A DNA stretch of 64,000 nt from the NCBI RefSeq assembly GCF_900167335.1, contig NZ_FUXI01000007.1, positions 1-64,000 of the forward strand, in the 5' to 3' direction. The translations under genes were made by a program, and so were the position numbers. Origin of the DNA: Pilibacter termitis. GTDB taxonomy: Bacteria; Bacillota; Bacilli; Lactobacillales; Streptococcaceae. The notes under the pieces are model-generated. The model ran no database searches and had not been told where the DNA came from. It saw only the letters and a list, made by a program, of their open reading frames with translations. Shown here piece after piece: positions 35,446 through 45,015 of this stretch (its first letter is position 1; every line of letters starts with the position of its first letter).

Positions 35446-36864
35446 TTTGCTTTTTTTCAACATTCTCCCGACAACAATAATTAATGTAACAACTGAAATC
35501 CCAAATGAAACGTAAAAAGCAACGTGCATACCGTTTAGGAAAATATCGTCACGCCCTTCAACGTACGTTGTCACACGATACCCGATATTCTTGCTCATCG
35601 TACTGAAAAGGGTAGTAGTGGCAATGGAAATCCCTGTAATCATTCCGAGATTTCGAGCTAGAGCATTGATGCTCCCTGCGACACCGAGATAGTCTTTTTC
35701 AACACTTTCCATGACGAGAGCGTTGTTTGGCGATTGGAAAAGACTTGCCCCTGCGGCGTTAAAAACGGTGAAAATCACGATAAACCACCAACTTGTGTCC
35801 GCTGCAAAATAAGTATAGCCAAGTTGTGCGATTGCGACGAGGAAAATTCCTGCAACAGCAATTTTTTCCTTGTCGAAATGGTCGCCCAAATACCCTCCGA
35901 TTGGGCTTACCACCATCATAACAAGAGGAAACACCATCATCAAAATCCCCGCATTTCCCGGAGAATATTTCAACAAATCTTGAAGATAGAACGGCATTAA
36001 AATGCTTGCGAAAAAGTTTGTTACAAAGATGAGCATGGCACTGATAAGACTTACTGAAAACAAGGAGTTTTTAAACATTTTCAGCTGAATCATCGGTGTC
36101 TTAGTTTTCATTTCGCACAGAATAAATAGGACGAATAAAATAACCGCCAAAATGACTGAAACCACGGTAATTGGCTGATTAAACCCTTGATTTTGCCCGA
36201 TTTCAATACCGAGAAAGAGACTGCCGATAGAAAAGAAGAACAAAATAGTTCCCCACCAGTCGAGTTGTTTCCTATCAAGTGGTTGTTTTGGCTCTTTCGG
36301 GAAAAGTTTTTCTCCGAGAATCATGGCGAAAATTCCAATTGGCACGTTTACCCAGAAAATAGAACTCCAGTGAGAAACTTGCAAGAGCAATCCACCAAGT
36401 CCGGGACCTGTAACGGAACCTAGGGCAACGAAAATACCAATCATAGACATAGCTCTCGCACGTGTTTTTGGCGGAAAACAGCTAGTGGTAATGCCAAAAC
36501 TATTACTCATGGTCATAGAAGCACCGAGTGCTTGGACGAATCGAGCGAATAGCAGAAACTCGAGACCGAAATTTAATCCGCACAGCAAGGAGCCGATAGT
36601 GAAAATCAGCGTTCCAACACGGAAAACACGGATTTTTCCGATTAAATCGCCCAGACGACCGAAGAAAATGAGCATGGCACTTACGGCGATTAAATAAATA
36701 GAAACCGTCCAAGTTGCCTGATTCATCTGAATGCCAAGCTCTTTAGAAATAGTCGGCAGAGCGATATTGACAATAGAAGAATCAAGTGTAGACATAAAGG
36801 TGAACAGTCCGACTGCGACCAAAATGAGCCAGCGACGTGCTGGTGTTAAGTGTTCTGTTTGCAA
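35443..36864 (-). CDS. MFS drug exporter, DHA2 (EmrB/QacA) family
   Basis: About 473 residues if TTG 36864 is used; AGGGGG lies eight to nine bases upstream and the family-typical N-terminus starts here. The frame is open upstream to 36981 without a ribosome site. Fourteen hydrophobic segments are expected; visible marks are the FMSTLDSSIVNIALP motif in TM1 and the GRLGDLIGKIRVFRVG motif A after TM2. Proton-driven efflux of lipophilic or cationic compounds is the family function. Single-gene unit; the nearby Mga-like regulator is not clearly linked. Confidence 0.9.
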   Translation of the reverse strand: MQTEHLTPARRWLILVAVGLFTFMSTLDSSIVNIALPTISKELGIQMNQATWTVSIYLIAVSAMLIFFGRLGDLIGKIRVFRVGTLIFTIGSLLCGLNFGLEFLLFARFVQALGASMTMSNSFGITTSCFPPKTRARAMSMIGIFVALGSVTGPGLGGLLLQVSHWSSIFWVNVPIGIFAMILGEKLFPKEPKQPLDRKQLDWWGTILFFFSIGSLFLGIEIGQNQGFNQPITVVSVILAVILFVLFILCEMKTKTPMIQLKMFKNSLFSVSLISAMLIFVTNFFASILMPFYLQDLLKYSPGNAGILMMVFPLVMMVVSPIGGYLGDHFDKEKIAVAGIFLVAIAQLGYTYFAADTSWWFIVIFTVFNAAGASLFQSPNNALVMESVEKDYLGVAGSINALARNLGMITGISIATTTLFSTMSKNIGYRVTTYVEGRDDIFLNGMHVAFYVSFGISVVTLIIVVGRMLKKSK

Positions 36865-37102
36865 AAAAATACCCCCTAATTTTTGTTTCTTGCTTGAGAG
36901 TAATCCACTCCCCACAAGTAGTCCCCTAATATTCAAGCAAAAATTTTTGTGGAATTGTTTTCCACTTGCGTATCTTATCAAGGAACTTCCGAAATATCAA
37001 AAATCTTGTTTAGTTTTATTTTGACACCTTGTATTGTACTAATTTTTTGGGGAAAATGATATACTTATATTAGTTTGATATTAATTTTGGAGGCAAAAAA
37101 GA

Positions 37103-38509
37103 ATGAGCATTGATTTTAAAAAAGAAGTGGAATCACGAAAAGAGGCGTTAATTGAGGATTTATTTACTTTGTTGCGTGTTAAATCAGAGCGTGAGGACGA
37201 GTTAGCGACGAAGGAGGCTCCATTTGGACCGGGACCGTTGGCTGCAATGAAAAAAATGCTAGAACTTGCACAGCGAGACGGCTTTGCAACGAAAAATATT
37301 GACAACTATGTAGGCGAATTTGAATATGGCACTGGCGATGAAACGCTTGGTGTATATGCACATATGGACGTTGTGCCTGCAGGAAATGGCTGGGAAAGCG
37401 ACCCGTACAATCCAGAAATTCGTGACGGAAAAATTTATGCACGTGGTGCAAGTGATGACAAAGGACCAACTGTTGCTTGTTATTATGGCTTGAAAATATT
37501 AAAAGAGTTAGGCGTTCCGCTTTCTAAGAAAATCAAATTTATCATTGGAACAGATGAAGAAAGTGGCTGGGCGGATATGGATTATTATTTCCAACACGCA
37601 AAAAAAGCGGATTTTGGTTTTTCTCCAGACGCAGAATTTCCAATTATCAATGGTGAAAAAGGAAATATTACGGAATATCTGCATTTTGCAGGCGACAATA
37701 GTGGAGCGTTTACGCTTCATTCGTTCAAAGGAGGGTTGCGTGAAAATATGGTGCCAGAAAGTGCGACAGCGATTTTTACTACGAATCTTCCGTTTTCAGA
37801 TGTGCAAGCAGACCTTTCTGCTTTCCTTGAGGCTCACGGGGTGAAAGGTGAATTGAGCGAAGAAGAGGGCAAAATTTCCGTTACGATTATCGGAAAATCC
37901 GCTCATGGAGCAAATCCACAATCAGGTGTGAACGGAGCGACTTATTTGGCTCGTTTCCTTGTAGCATATGCGTTTGAGGGTGCGGCGAAGAACTTTTTGA
38001 CGGCAGCAGGGCATTTTGCGTTTAACGACCATTATGGTGAACGTCTAGGTGTTGCCAGTGAAGATGAAAAAATGGGCAAATTAACCATGAATGCTGGAGT
38101 ATTTTTCTTTGAAAAGGATAGCGACGAAAACAAAATCGCTCTAAATTTCCGTTACCCGAAAGGGACTGATGCCAAAGAAATTATGGCTGGTTTAACAAAA
38201 ACGGTAGGAAATTTGGTGAGTGAAATTACTTTGAGCGAACATGAGCATACACCGCACTATGTGCCAATGGAAGATCCGCTTGTTTCGACATTGCTTGAAG
38301 TTTACGAAGATCATACAGGTGAAAAAGGCTACGAGCAAGTAATCGGTGGTGGTACGTTTGGTCGATTAATGGAGCGTGGCGTGGCATTTGGAGCGATGTT
38401 CCCGGGAGATGTGGATACTATGCACCAAGCAAATGAATTTATTCCAGTTGACGTGTTATTGCGTGCGGCTGCAATTTATGCAGATGCACTTTATCGCCTA
38501 GCGAAGTAG
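37103..38509 (+). CDS. pepV: dipeptidase PepV (M20 family)
   Basis: 468 residues. Zn-binding and catalytic features: AHMDVVPAG near 91 (His and Asp), [10 protein letters not shown] near 118 (bridging Asp), GTDEESGW near 154 (catalytic Glu pair), and a lid domain insertion about 185-370. It hydrolyses dipeptides such as carnosine-like substrates in the cytosol. GGAGG precedes ATG 37103, and a TATACT box lies about 40 bases upstream. Followed after 32 bp by a LacI-type regulator gene on the same strand; co-transcription is possible but the functions differ. Confidence 0.95.
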   Translation: MSIDFKKEVESRKEALIEDLFTLLRVKSEREDELATKEAPFGPGPLAAMKKMLELAQRDGFATKNIDNYVGEFEYGTGDETLGVYAHMDVVPAGNGWESDPYNPEIRDGKIYARGASDDKGPTVACYYGLKILKELGVPLSKKIKFIIGTDEESGWADMDYYFQHAKKADFGFSPDAEFPIINGEKGNITEYLHFAGDNSGAFTLHSFKGGLRENMVPESATAIFTTNLPFSDVQADLSAFLEAHGVKGELSEEEGKISVTIIGKSAHGANPQSGVNGATYLARFLVAYAFEGAAKNFLTAAGHFAFNDHYGERLGVASEDEKMGKLTMNAGVFFFEKDSDENKIALNFRYPKGTDAKEIMAGLTKTVGNLVSEITLSEHEHTPHYVPMEDPLVSTLLEVYEDHTGEKGYEQVIGGGTFGRLMERGVAFGAMFPGDVDTMHQANEFIPVDVLLRAAAIYADALYRLAK

Positions 38510-38541
38510 TAAACACTTTGCAGGTTTTGGAGAGGATTGTT

Positions 38542-39507
38542 ATGACTACAATAAAAGATGTAGCAAAAGAGGCGGGGGTTTCGGTTGCAACGGTTTCTCG
38601 CTATATGAATAAAAGTGGGTATATTAAAAAAGAAACGGGCGAAAAAATTGAGCAAGCAATTCAAAAATTCCACTACGTTCCAAACGAAGTGGCACGCTCG
38701 CTTTTTCAGAAAAAATCAAAGTTGGTCGGTTTGTTGATACCCGATATTGAAAATCCGTTTTTCCCAACGCTTGCCAAAGGTGCAGAAGATGTTTTCAATC
38801 AGCATGGCTATACAATGCTTTTAGGAAATGCGACAGATTCGGAAGAACAAAATCAAGAATATCTTTTGACTTTTGCTAAAAATAATATCGGGGGCATTTT
38901 GTCTACCGAGAAAAAAACAGAGAATATCAACGTTCCATTTGTCAGTATTGACCGTTTTTATAACGATGATGATTATGCTGTTTTCTGCAATAATTATGAG
39001 GGCGGAAAATTGGCAGCCGAAGAAATTTTGAAAACTAATTTTCACAAGATCACCCTTGTCAAAGGACCGAAAACTTTGAAAGGGGCAGTGGATAGATTTG
39101 AGGGTATTTCGGAAGTGCTAACAAGGGAAAATATTCCATATGAAGTCATGGAAATTTCCTCTTATAATGGAGAAAAAGTGAAAGAATACACCGAGCGATT
39201 CTTTCGAGAGTACCCGCAAACAGACACGGTTATCGCCTCTCACGATATGCTTGCATTGACAATTTTGCAAGAGGCACAGACACGAGGGATTAAAGTTCCC
39301 GAAGAACTGCAAATTATTGGTTATGACGGGATTTTATTTAGCGAAATGTGTTATCCAAAACTCGTTACCATTCGCCAGCCTGTCTATGAAATGGGGGCAG
39401 AGTCTGCAAGACAGCTCATTCGCTTGATGAAAGAGGAAGAAATCGAAGAAAAACAGATTATTCTTCCAGTTACGCTTTCTGAGGGGGCGACTTTGAGGTA
39501 TTTGTAG
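38542..39507 (+). CDS. LacI-family regulator, ribose/nucleoside operon (RbsR-like)
   Basis: 321 residues from ATG 38542, with GGAGAGG six bases upstream. N-terminal LacI HTH (TIKDVAKEAGVSVATVSRYMN) and hinge (VPNEVARSL). A periplasmic-binding-like sensor domain follows with GLLIPDIENPFF and IIGYDGI, typical of RbsR. It precedes ribokinase and a complete ECF transporter plus nucleoside hydrolase, so repression of that operon, relieved by ribose or a derivative, is inferred. Two operator-like motifs lie at the next promoter (39838-39873). Confidence 0.9.
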   Translation: MTTIKDVAKEAGVSVATVSRYMNKSGYIKKETGEKIEQAIQKFHYVPNEVARSLFQKKSKLVGLLIPDIENPFFPTLAKGAEDVFNQHGYTMLLGNATDSEEQNQEYLLTFAKNNIGGILSTEKKTENINVPFVSIDRFYNDDDYAVFCNNYEGGKLAAEEILKTNFHKITLVKGPKTLKGAVDRFEGISEVLTRENIPYEVMEISSYNGEKVKEYTERFFREYPQTDTVIASHDMLALTILQEAQTRGIKVPEELQIIGYDGILFSEMCYPKLVTIRQPVYEMGAESARQLIRLMKEEEIEEKQIILPVTLSEGATLRYL

Positions 39508-39553
39508 AGGATTTTGACGTGCTTGTTACAGAATAAAGGAGGTTATCGAAAAG

Positions 39554-39855
39554 TTGCACAAAGTAAAACGGATGTTTTTTATCAAAGGAAAAACAGAAAT
39601 TACGATAAAAAAATAGATAACCTCTCTGTCGGCATGAGAATACGAGGAGCAAGTGGGAAAGTGTACCAAGTTACAGGTATTCCTTTTATGCGATACTTCG
39701 ATAGTTCAAAGCGAAACACGGAGAGTTCCTTTGTGATTGACAGCACATTTGATGAAAAAGAGAGAAAAAGTCGCTTAACGGTGGCTTTTTTTCTTGCTCA
39801 AAAAATATTTTTCAAAAAAGACTTGACAAATAAACAGGAAACGGTTACAGTATAA
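39554..39855 (+). pseudogene. small ORF interrupted by a -1 shift at an A7 run
   Basis: AAAGGAGGT (39535-39543) and TTG 39554 open a 20-codon frame that stops at TAG 39614. The stop follows A-AAA-AAA at 39607-39613, in the phase of a -1 slippery heptamer. Reading on in the -1 frame gives a coherent tail (Ile-Asp-Asn-Leu-Ser-Val-Gly-Met-Arg...) up to 39855, for a total of about 100 residues. One lost A or programmed slippage would both explain it. No family recognised. Its 3' end runs into the ribokinase promoter. Confidence 0.45.
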
Positions 39856-39873
39856 TTATGAAATGGGTTACAG
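39823..39873 (+). promoter_or_regulatory. ribokinase operon promoter with tandem operator-like motifs
   Basis: TATAAT at 39851-39856. GGAAACGGTTACAG (about 39838-39851) and GAAATGGGTTACAG (39860-39873) are near-identical direct copies about 21 bp apart, on the same DNA face around the -10. The first fits the cre/LacI-type pattern at 12 of 14 positions. A TTGACA at 39823-39828 is 22 bp from the -10, so spacing is poor. Confidence 0.6.
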
Positions 39874-39905
39874 AAAACAATTTTGCATGGAGAGGAAATT
39901 AGTAC

Positions 39906-40775
39906 ATGAAGAAAATAGCGGTATTTGGAAGTATTTCTACCGATTTTGTAGTAGAAACAAAACGGATAGCCGAGAAAGGAGAAACCATTATTGCCGAGAG
40001 TTTCCACCGTTATTTTGGTGGAAAAGGAGCAAATCAAGCACTAAGCATTGCACGAAGTGGTGAAGAAGTTGTCTTTATTGGTTGTGTTGGAGCGGATTTG
40101 TACGGAGATGAAGCAGTTGAAAATTTGAAAAAGGAGGGAATTGATACAAGTGGCATTGTGCGGACAAAGGAATTTCCGACAGGTTCGGCACATATTACGG
40201 TTTGCCAAGGGGATAACCGAATTTTGATTGTTCAAGGGGCGAACAATTCCTCAGATTTTATCGAGAAACACGAGATAGCGAGGTTGCTTGAGGGCTGTGC
40301 GTTTGCGGTTATTCAAAACGAAGTGAATCCTAAAATGAATGAGTTATTGCTAAATGTTTGTGAGGAAAAGAATATTTCTGTGCTGTACAATCCAGCACCT
40401 GTTACAACGGTAACAAATGAACTGCTGGAAAAAGTACATTTTTTAACTCCAAATGAACACGAGGCAAAAGAGCTATTTCCCGAGAAAACTCTTGAGGAAA
40501 TGGTGCTTGCGTATCCCGAAAAACTCCTGATTACACTTGGCGAAAATGGCGTTTTATACGCTGAGGGAACAAACGTTAAACGCATAGCTGCCTACAAAGT
40601 TGCACCAGTTGATACAACAGGAGCAGGCGATACGTTTAATGGCTACTTTATTTCTGGCATTGTAAAGGGTTACTCAATAGAAAAAGCAATCCGATTTGCC
40701 AACAAAGCAGCTTCTCTATCCGTCCAAAAATCTGGTGCTCAAGAGGGTGTGCCTTTTTTGGGGGAAGTGGAGTGA
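39906..40775 (+). CDS. rbsK: ribokinase
   Basis: 289 residues, PfkB family. FGGKGANQA near 38-46 and the C-terminal DTTGAGDTFNG with catalytic Asp near 240 are intact. Phosphorylates ribose to ribose-5-phosphate. ATG 39906 follows GAGG. No ribose transporter or RbsD adjoins; instead the operon carries an ECF transporter and a nucleoside hydrolase. The ribose is therefore probably produced inside the cell by nucleoside cleavage (inference). Confidence 0.94.
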   Translation: MKKIAVFGSISTDFVVETKRIAEKGETIIAESFHRYFGGKGANQALSIARSGEEVVFIGCVGADLYGDEAVENLKKEGIDTSGIVRTKEFPTGSAHITVCQGDNRILIVQGANNSSDFIEKHEIARLLEGCAFAVIQNEVNPKMNELLLNVCEEKNISVLYNPAPVTTVTNELLEKVHFLTPNEHEAKELFPEKTLEEMVLAYPEKLLITLGENGVLYAEGTNVKRIAAYKVAPVDTTGAGDTFNGYFISGIVKGYSIEKAIRFANKAASLSVQKSGAQEGVPFLGEVE

Positions 40776-40811
40776 GCAAATGAAACAAAAATAATTGGCA
40801 AAGCAACGATT

Positions 40812-40867
40812 CTTGAAACTGGCTTTGCGAAGAAAGGTTTCGATCGGGCGAAGCGAAAGTTTCAAGA
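40812..40867 (+). promoter_or_regulatory. hairpin in the rbsK-ECF spacer
   Basis: CTTGAAACT at 40812 pairs with AGTTTCAAG ending at 40867, with further pairing of GCTTTGC and GCGAAGC inside. No T run. Possibly an mRNA processing or stability element within the operon. Confidence 0.5.
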
Positions 40868-40905
40868 TTTCATGCAGTGAAACCGCAGAAAGGAAATAGA
40901 AAAAA

Positions 40906-41535
40906 ATGAAAATGAAACAAGGAATTAAATATGATTTTTCACTTTTAGCATTATTGCTAATCCCTGTAGGTGTTTCGTTAAGCGTAGTTGGTTACCAACT
41001 TTCTTCGCTGTTGAAATTACCTGTTTTTATTGATTTAATTGGAACAGTTATGGTTGGAATGATTGCAGGACCTTGGGTCGGGATGATTACAGGTTTATTG
41101 GGAAATGTGGTCAATGGCACGCTCAATCCGATTGCCATTCCGTTTGGCTTTGTAGCGATGTGCGTAGGTTTTAGTACAGGTTATTTTTCAAAATGGAAAA
41201 TGTATACCAATATTGTCGGCATTCTAATCTCTGGAGCTTTAGGAGCGATTATTGCAGCAATGTCGTCTGCCGTTGTAACAGTCTTTCTTTTTGGAGGGGT
41301 TACAGGAAGCGGAACGGACCTTTTAACCGCAGCATTTTTAACGACAGGTAAACAAATTTGGGAAGCAGTTTTTACAACGAATATTATTTCGGGAATCATT
41401 AATACTACGATTAATATGACAATTGCTTTAATTATTATTAAGCGTATCCCAGAGCGATTTCTAGTGAAATTAAACTATGGTTTCCCTTATCTATCGAAAA
41501 AATCAAGAGAACAGGAGAAGAGTCGTCATGAATAA
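40906..41535 (+). CDS. ECF transporter S component (predicted nucleoside)
   Basis: 209 residues with six hydrophobic segments and no soluble domain, the layout of an energy-coupling-factor substrate-binding membrane protein. The glycine-rich IAGPWVGMITGLLGNVVNG stretch near 55-73 lies where the ECF S-component core is. Followed by its own T and two A components with overlapping frames, making a dedicated (group I) ECF module. Neighbouring ribokinase and nucleoside hydrolase point to a ribonucleoside substrate. Queuosine-type nucleosides are an alternative, because ECF and hydrolase genes cooperate in queuosine salvage in some Firmicutes. Confidence 0.85.
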   Translation: MKMKQGIKYDFSLLALLLIPVGVSLSVVGYQLSSLLKLPVFIDLIGTVMVGMIAGPWVGMITGLLGNVVNGTLNPIAIPFGFVAMCVGFSTGYFSKWKMYTNIVGILISGALGAIIAAMSSAVVTVFLFGGVTGSGTDLLTAAFLTTGKQIWEAVFTTNIISGIINTTINMTIALIIIKRIPERFLVKLNYGFPYLSKKSREQEKSRHE

Positions 41536-42268
41536 TTGGGCAACGAGATTGTATCCGTCAACTAAAGTTTTATTTGTTTTACTCGTGATTGTCTTAGGAG
41601 TAATGGTACCGGGATATACTTTTCAGTATAGTATTTTTCCTTTTATGATAATTGTTGCATTACTTTCGCAATGTGCAGGAAAATTTCTCTCTTTGTTTAT
41701 GAAATCAATTTTTGTCATCGTTCTTTTTATTTTTGTTATCCAAGTTTGCATTATTAAAAATGGTGACGAGCAATCACTATTTGCGTTTCTCCATTTTTCA
41801 AAAATTGGACTGGATACAAGTTTGAATATGACATCAAAAATTGTTGCAATTAGTTCGTCAGTAATTTGGTTCTTCCAAGTGACGAGTGTTAAAGATATTA
41901 TTTATTCAATGGAAAAAATTAATGCTCCAAGAAAGATGACTTTTGTGATTGCTTCGACCATTCAACTGATTCCACAGATGACGGCTCTATCTAAGACGAT
42001 TACAGATGCTCAAAAATCACGTGGTATTGAGACTGAGGGAAATGTTTTAGTGCGGGCAAAAGCGTTTGTTCCAATGCTTGGACCGCTTGTTCTTTCTTCC
42101 ATTCAACAAATTGAAGAAAGAGTTCTAGCATTAGAAAGTCGTGCGTTTTCGGCAACTGGCAGAAAAACAAGTTTTTATAGTGTACGAAAAACGGTACTGG
42201 ACTATATATTGGTTATCTTGATGCTGGTCGGATTTATTGCTTATTTATGGATTGGGGGCAAATCATGA
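41528..42268 (+). CDS. ecfT: ECF transporter T component
   Basis: 246 residues from ATG 41528, overlapping the S-component stop by eight bases; AGGAG lies upstream. Four to five hydrophobic segments, then coupling helices with the KSRGIE motif near 175 and a RAKAF segment, the Ala/Arg/Gly-type signatures that dock onto the ATPases. Transmits ATP hydrolysis to the S component at the membrane. Ends in an ATGA overlap with the first ATPase gene, so all subunits are translationally coupled. Confidence 0.9.
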   Translation: MNNWATRLYPSTKVLFVLLVIVLGVMVPGYTFQYSIFPFMIIVALLSQCAGKFLSLFMKSIFVIVLFIFVIQVCIIKNGDEQSLFAFLHFSKIGLDTSLNMTSKIVAISSSVIWFFQVTSVKDIIYSMEKINAPRKMTFVIASTIQLIPQMTALSKTITDAQKSRGIETEGNVLVRAKAFVPMLGPLVLSSIQQIEERVLALESRAFSATGRKTSFYSVRKTVLDYILVILMLVGFIAYLWIGGKS

Positions 42269-43110
42269 TTGTTTCACTGAAAAATATAAGTTATCGTTAT
42301 CCTTTAGAAAAGGAGAGTGTCATTCATAATGTTTCCTTTTCGTTTGAAAAAGGAAAAGTTTACGGAATGCTTGGAGAAAATGAGGCTGGAAAAACCAGTA
42401 TTTGCAATATTATTCGTGGATTTATCCCGAATTTCTTTCAAGGTGAATTGACAGGAGAAGTTTTCATTAAGGGAAAAGCAATTTCGGAATATACAGTAGG
42501 AGAACTTTCTTCGATTGTCGGTTATTCTTTTCAAAATCCTTTTACACAAATTTCTGGTGTAAAAGAAACGGTGGAAGAAGAACTTGCTTACGGTATGGAA
42601 AATCTAGGTGTTTCACCAGAAAAAATGAGAAGAAAAGTAGATGAGTTGATTGAGTTGTTTCATTTGCAACCGTTAGTAAATAAAAATCCTTACGAACTTT
42701 CAGGAGGACAAAAACAAAGGGTGGCTCTAGCGTCTATGCTGTCACTTGAGCCAGAAGTTGTTATATTAGATGAACCAACTTCGCAATTAGACCCGAAAAG
42801 TACCGAGGATATTTTTGAAATTGTTCAGATTTTAAAAGAACAAGGTAAAACGATTTTACTCGTGGAGCATAAAGTAGACTTGTTGGCACAATATTGTGAT
42901 GAAATTTTCGTTATGCAAAAAGGTGAAATTAAATTTTCAGGTAAGACAGAGGACGTTTTAACCAATCCAGAAATTTTACAATTTGGCGGTCAATTGCCAC
43001 AGGCAACGCTATTTTGTTTGAAAATGCAAGAAAGAGGAAAACAATTTGCCAAACTTCCACTTTCGGTTGATGAAGCAGTGAGCGTGCTTAGGAATGGAGG
43101 GTTAGCATGA
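42265..43110 (+). CDS. ecfA: ECF transporter ATPase, subunit A
   Basis: 281 residues from ATG 42265 (GGGGG upstream). Walker A GENEAGKTS near 36-44, Q-loop in SFQNPF, canonical signature LSGGQKQRV near 143, Walker B VVILDEPTSQLD, H-loop VEHK. This subunit has a full set of catalytic motifs. Pairs with the product of the next gene on the T component. Overlaps both neighbours by four bases. Confidence 0.93.
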   Translation: MIVSLKNISYRYPLEKESVIHNVSFSFEKGKVYGMLGENEAGKTSICNIIRGFIPNFFQGELTGEVFIKGKAISEYTVGELSSIVGYSFQNPFTQISGVKETVEEELAYGMENLGVSPEKMRRKVDELIELFHLQPLVNKNPYELSGGQKQRVALASMLSLEPEVVILDEPTSQLDPKSTEDIFEIVQILKEQGKTILLVEHKVDLLAQYCDEIFVMQKGEIKFSGKTEDVLTNPEILQFGGQLPQATLFCLKMQERGKQFAKLPLSVDEAVSVLRNGGLA

Positions 43111-43904
43111 GTTTTTTAGAGCTGAGAAATGCACATTATACTTATGAAAATGGTTATCAAGCTGTAAAAGATGTAAACATGAGCTTTGATTTGGGAGAAA
43201 AAGTTGCGATTATCGGACAAAACGGTGCGGGAAAAACAACGACAGTGAAATTAATGAATGGTTTGCTAAAGGCGACAAAAGGAGAAGTGCTAGTTGACGG
43301 GCAATCGACTTCTAGCCAAACGACTGCTCAAGTTGCTAAAAAAGTAGGTTATGTGTTTCAAAATCCAGATGACCAAATTTTTCAAAGTAGTATTTACAAA
43401 GAAATCTCCTTTGGTTTGAAACGCTTAGGTTTAGAAGAAAGTGAAATAACGCAACGTGTACGTGAAGCGGCAAAACTTTGCGGTTTACTTGAACATTTAG
43501 AGGAACATCCGTATAATCTTCCATACTCTAAACGAAAATTTGTCACACTTGCAGCTGTTATTGCAATGAATCCACAAGTCATAGTATTAGATGAACCGAC
43601 AGCAGGGCAAGATAGACTCTCGATTGAGCGACTAGGAGTAATAATTGACGAATTAGCTAAACAAGGAAAACTCGTTATCACGATAACGCACGATATGGAG
43701 TTTGTCGTTAATAAATTTGAGCGAGTCATTGTCATGTCAAATAAGCAAGTGCAATTAGATAGTCATGCACGAGAAGTATTTTGGAATGAGGAAGTGCTAA
43801 AAATAAGTGATTTGAAACAACCTTATATTTGTCAATTAGCCAATCAATTAGGCTTGAGAGATGTTTTGACGATTGATGAGTTGCTGGAGGAAGTGAATCA
43901 ATGA
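43107..43904 (+). CDS. ECF transporter ATPase, subunit A', degenerate signature
   Basis: 265 residues. Walker A GQNGAGKTT near 38-46, Q-loop FQNPDDQIF, Walker B VIVLDEPTAGQD and H-loop THD are intact, but the signature reads LPYSKRKF where LSGGQ is expected. In the EcfA-EcfA' dimer only one composite ATP site would then have a normal signature, suggesting an asymmetric pair. Coupled by ATGA overlaps to the ATPase gene before it and the nucleoside hydrolase gene after it. Confidence 0.9.
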   Translation: MSFLELRNAHYTYENGYQAVKDVNMSFDLGEKVAIIGQNGAGKTTTVKLMNGLLKATKGEVLVDGQSTSSQTTAQVAKKVGYVFQNPDDQIFQSSIYKEISFGLKRLGLEESEITQRVREAAKLCGLLEHLEEHPYNLPYSKRKFVTLAAVIAMNPQVIVLDEPTAGQDRLSIERLGVIIDELAKQGKLVITITHDMEFVVNKFERVIVMSNKQVQLDSHAREVFWNEEVLKISDLKQPYICQLANQLGLRDVLTIDELLEEVNQ

Positions 43905-44836
43905 AGAAAAATATTTGGATAGATTGCGACCCGGGGCATGATGACGCTCTAGCTATTTTGGTTGCTTTAGCGAATCCGGAGAAACTCAATGTTTTGGGTA
44001 TTTCAACGATTGGTGGCAATCAACGGCTTGAAAAAGTAACGCAAAATGCTCGCAACATTTTACAATTTATTCATGCTAAAACACCACTTGTTGCAGGACA
44101 GGAAACGCCATTGGTAAAAACTTTGACCATTGCTCCAGAAGCACATGGCGACTCTGGCATGGATGGTCCATTTTTTGAGGACGGAGAATATCCTGTTTTA
44201 TCACAAAATGCGATTTTGTATATGTATGAAACATTGATGAAAACGGAGGGAAAAACGACTTTAGTCGGTTTAGGACCGTTGACGAATCTTGCGTTGTTAT
44301 TAAAAACTTTTCCAGAGGTTAAAGACAAAATTGAGTGCATTAGCATTATGGGGGGAGGGCTTGATAGAGGGAATTACAATTCATTAGCAGAGTTCAATAT
44401 TTTTGTCGATCCAGAGGCAGCCCATATCGTATTTCATTCAGGGATAAACATAATTATGTCAGGATTAGATGTAACAGAAAAAGCAGCGATTACTCTTGGA
44501 GAAATTCAATCTTTAAAAAACAAAGGTCGAGTAAGTCAATTAGTGTACGAATTGCTTTCATTTTACAACGAAAGTGGCAAACAATTTGGATTTGTAGACA
44601 GTCCGTTGCATGATTTGTGTGCTATCGCCTATTTATTGGCACCCGATATGTTTTGCGGAGAAAATTATTATGTAGATGTTATTACTGACAACAATGCTTC
44701 ACGAGGAATGACATTTGCGGACAAACGGCTTGTCACACAATCTAAAACAAACTCTTTTGTATTGCTTGATGTAAAACGAAAAGAATTTGTGGAATTATTA
44801 TTGAAGAGCTTAGAGGAACTGGATAATGCTAGGTAA
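43901..44836 (+). CDS. inosine-uridine preferring nucleoside hydrolase family
   Basis: 311 residues. N-terminal DCDPGHDDA with calcium-binding Asp10, Asp14 and Asp15, SIMGGG near 150, EFNIFVDPEAA near 167, and a C-terminal HD pair (SPLHDLCA) near 237. These enzymes cleave ribonucleosides to base and ribose. It ends the rbsK-ECF operon and overlaps the ATPase gene, so import, cleavage and ribose phosphorylation form one pathway. Base preference cannot be read from the sequence. Queuosine hydrolases belong to the same fold. Confidence 0.94.
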   Translation: MKKNIWIDCDPGHDDALAILVALANPEKLNVLGISTIGGNQRLEKVTQNARNILQFIHAKTPLVAGQETPLVKTLTIAPEAHGDSGMDGPFFEDGEYPVLSQNAILYMYETLMKTEGKTTLVGLGPLTNLALLLKTFPEVKDKIECISIMGGGLDRGNYNSLAEFNIFVDPEAAHIVFHSGINIIMSGLDVTEKAAITLGEIQSLKNKGRVSQLVYELLSFYNESGKQFGFVDSPLHDLCAIAYLLAPDMFCGENYYVDVITDNNASRGMTFADKRLVTQSKTNSFVLLDVKRKEFVELLLKSLEELDNAR

Positions 44837-44921
44837 AAAAGGTGTTAAAGTTTTGCTGTAAATAGCTTGATATTTTATTTTGGCGGTTGGTTGTTTCAAT
44901 CTGAATTAAAATCATGTATAT

Positions 44922-44998
44922 AAAGGAGAACTCTAAAAAATCCGTTTAAGCCAAAACTAACAATTCTGGATAATCTTGAATTTTTAGAGTTACCCTTA
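44922..44998. repeat. family A short hairpin element
   Basis: Left end GGAGAACTCTAAAAAATCC and right end GAATTTTTAGAGTTACCC facing each other over a short centre, 77 bp, in the gap after the nucleoside hydrolase gene. Confidence 0.65.
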
Positions 44999-45015
44999 AA
45001 AATAAATCTAAGCGA

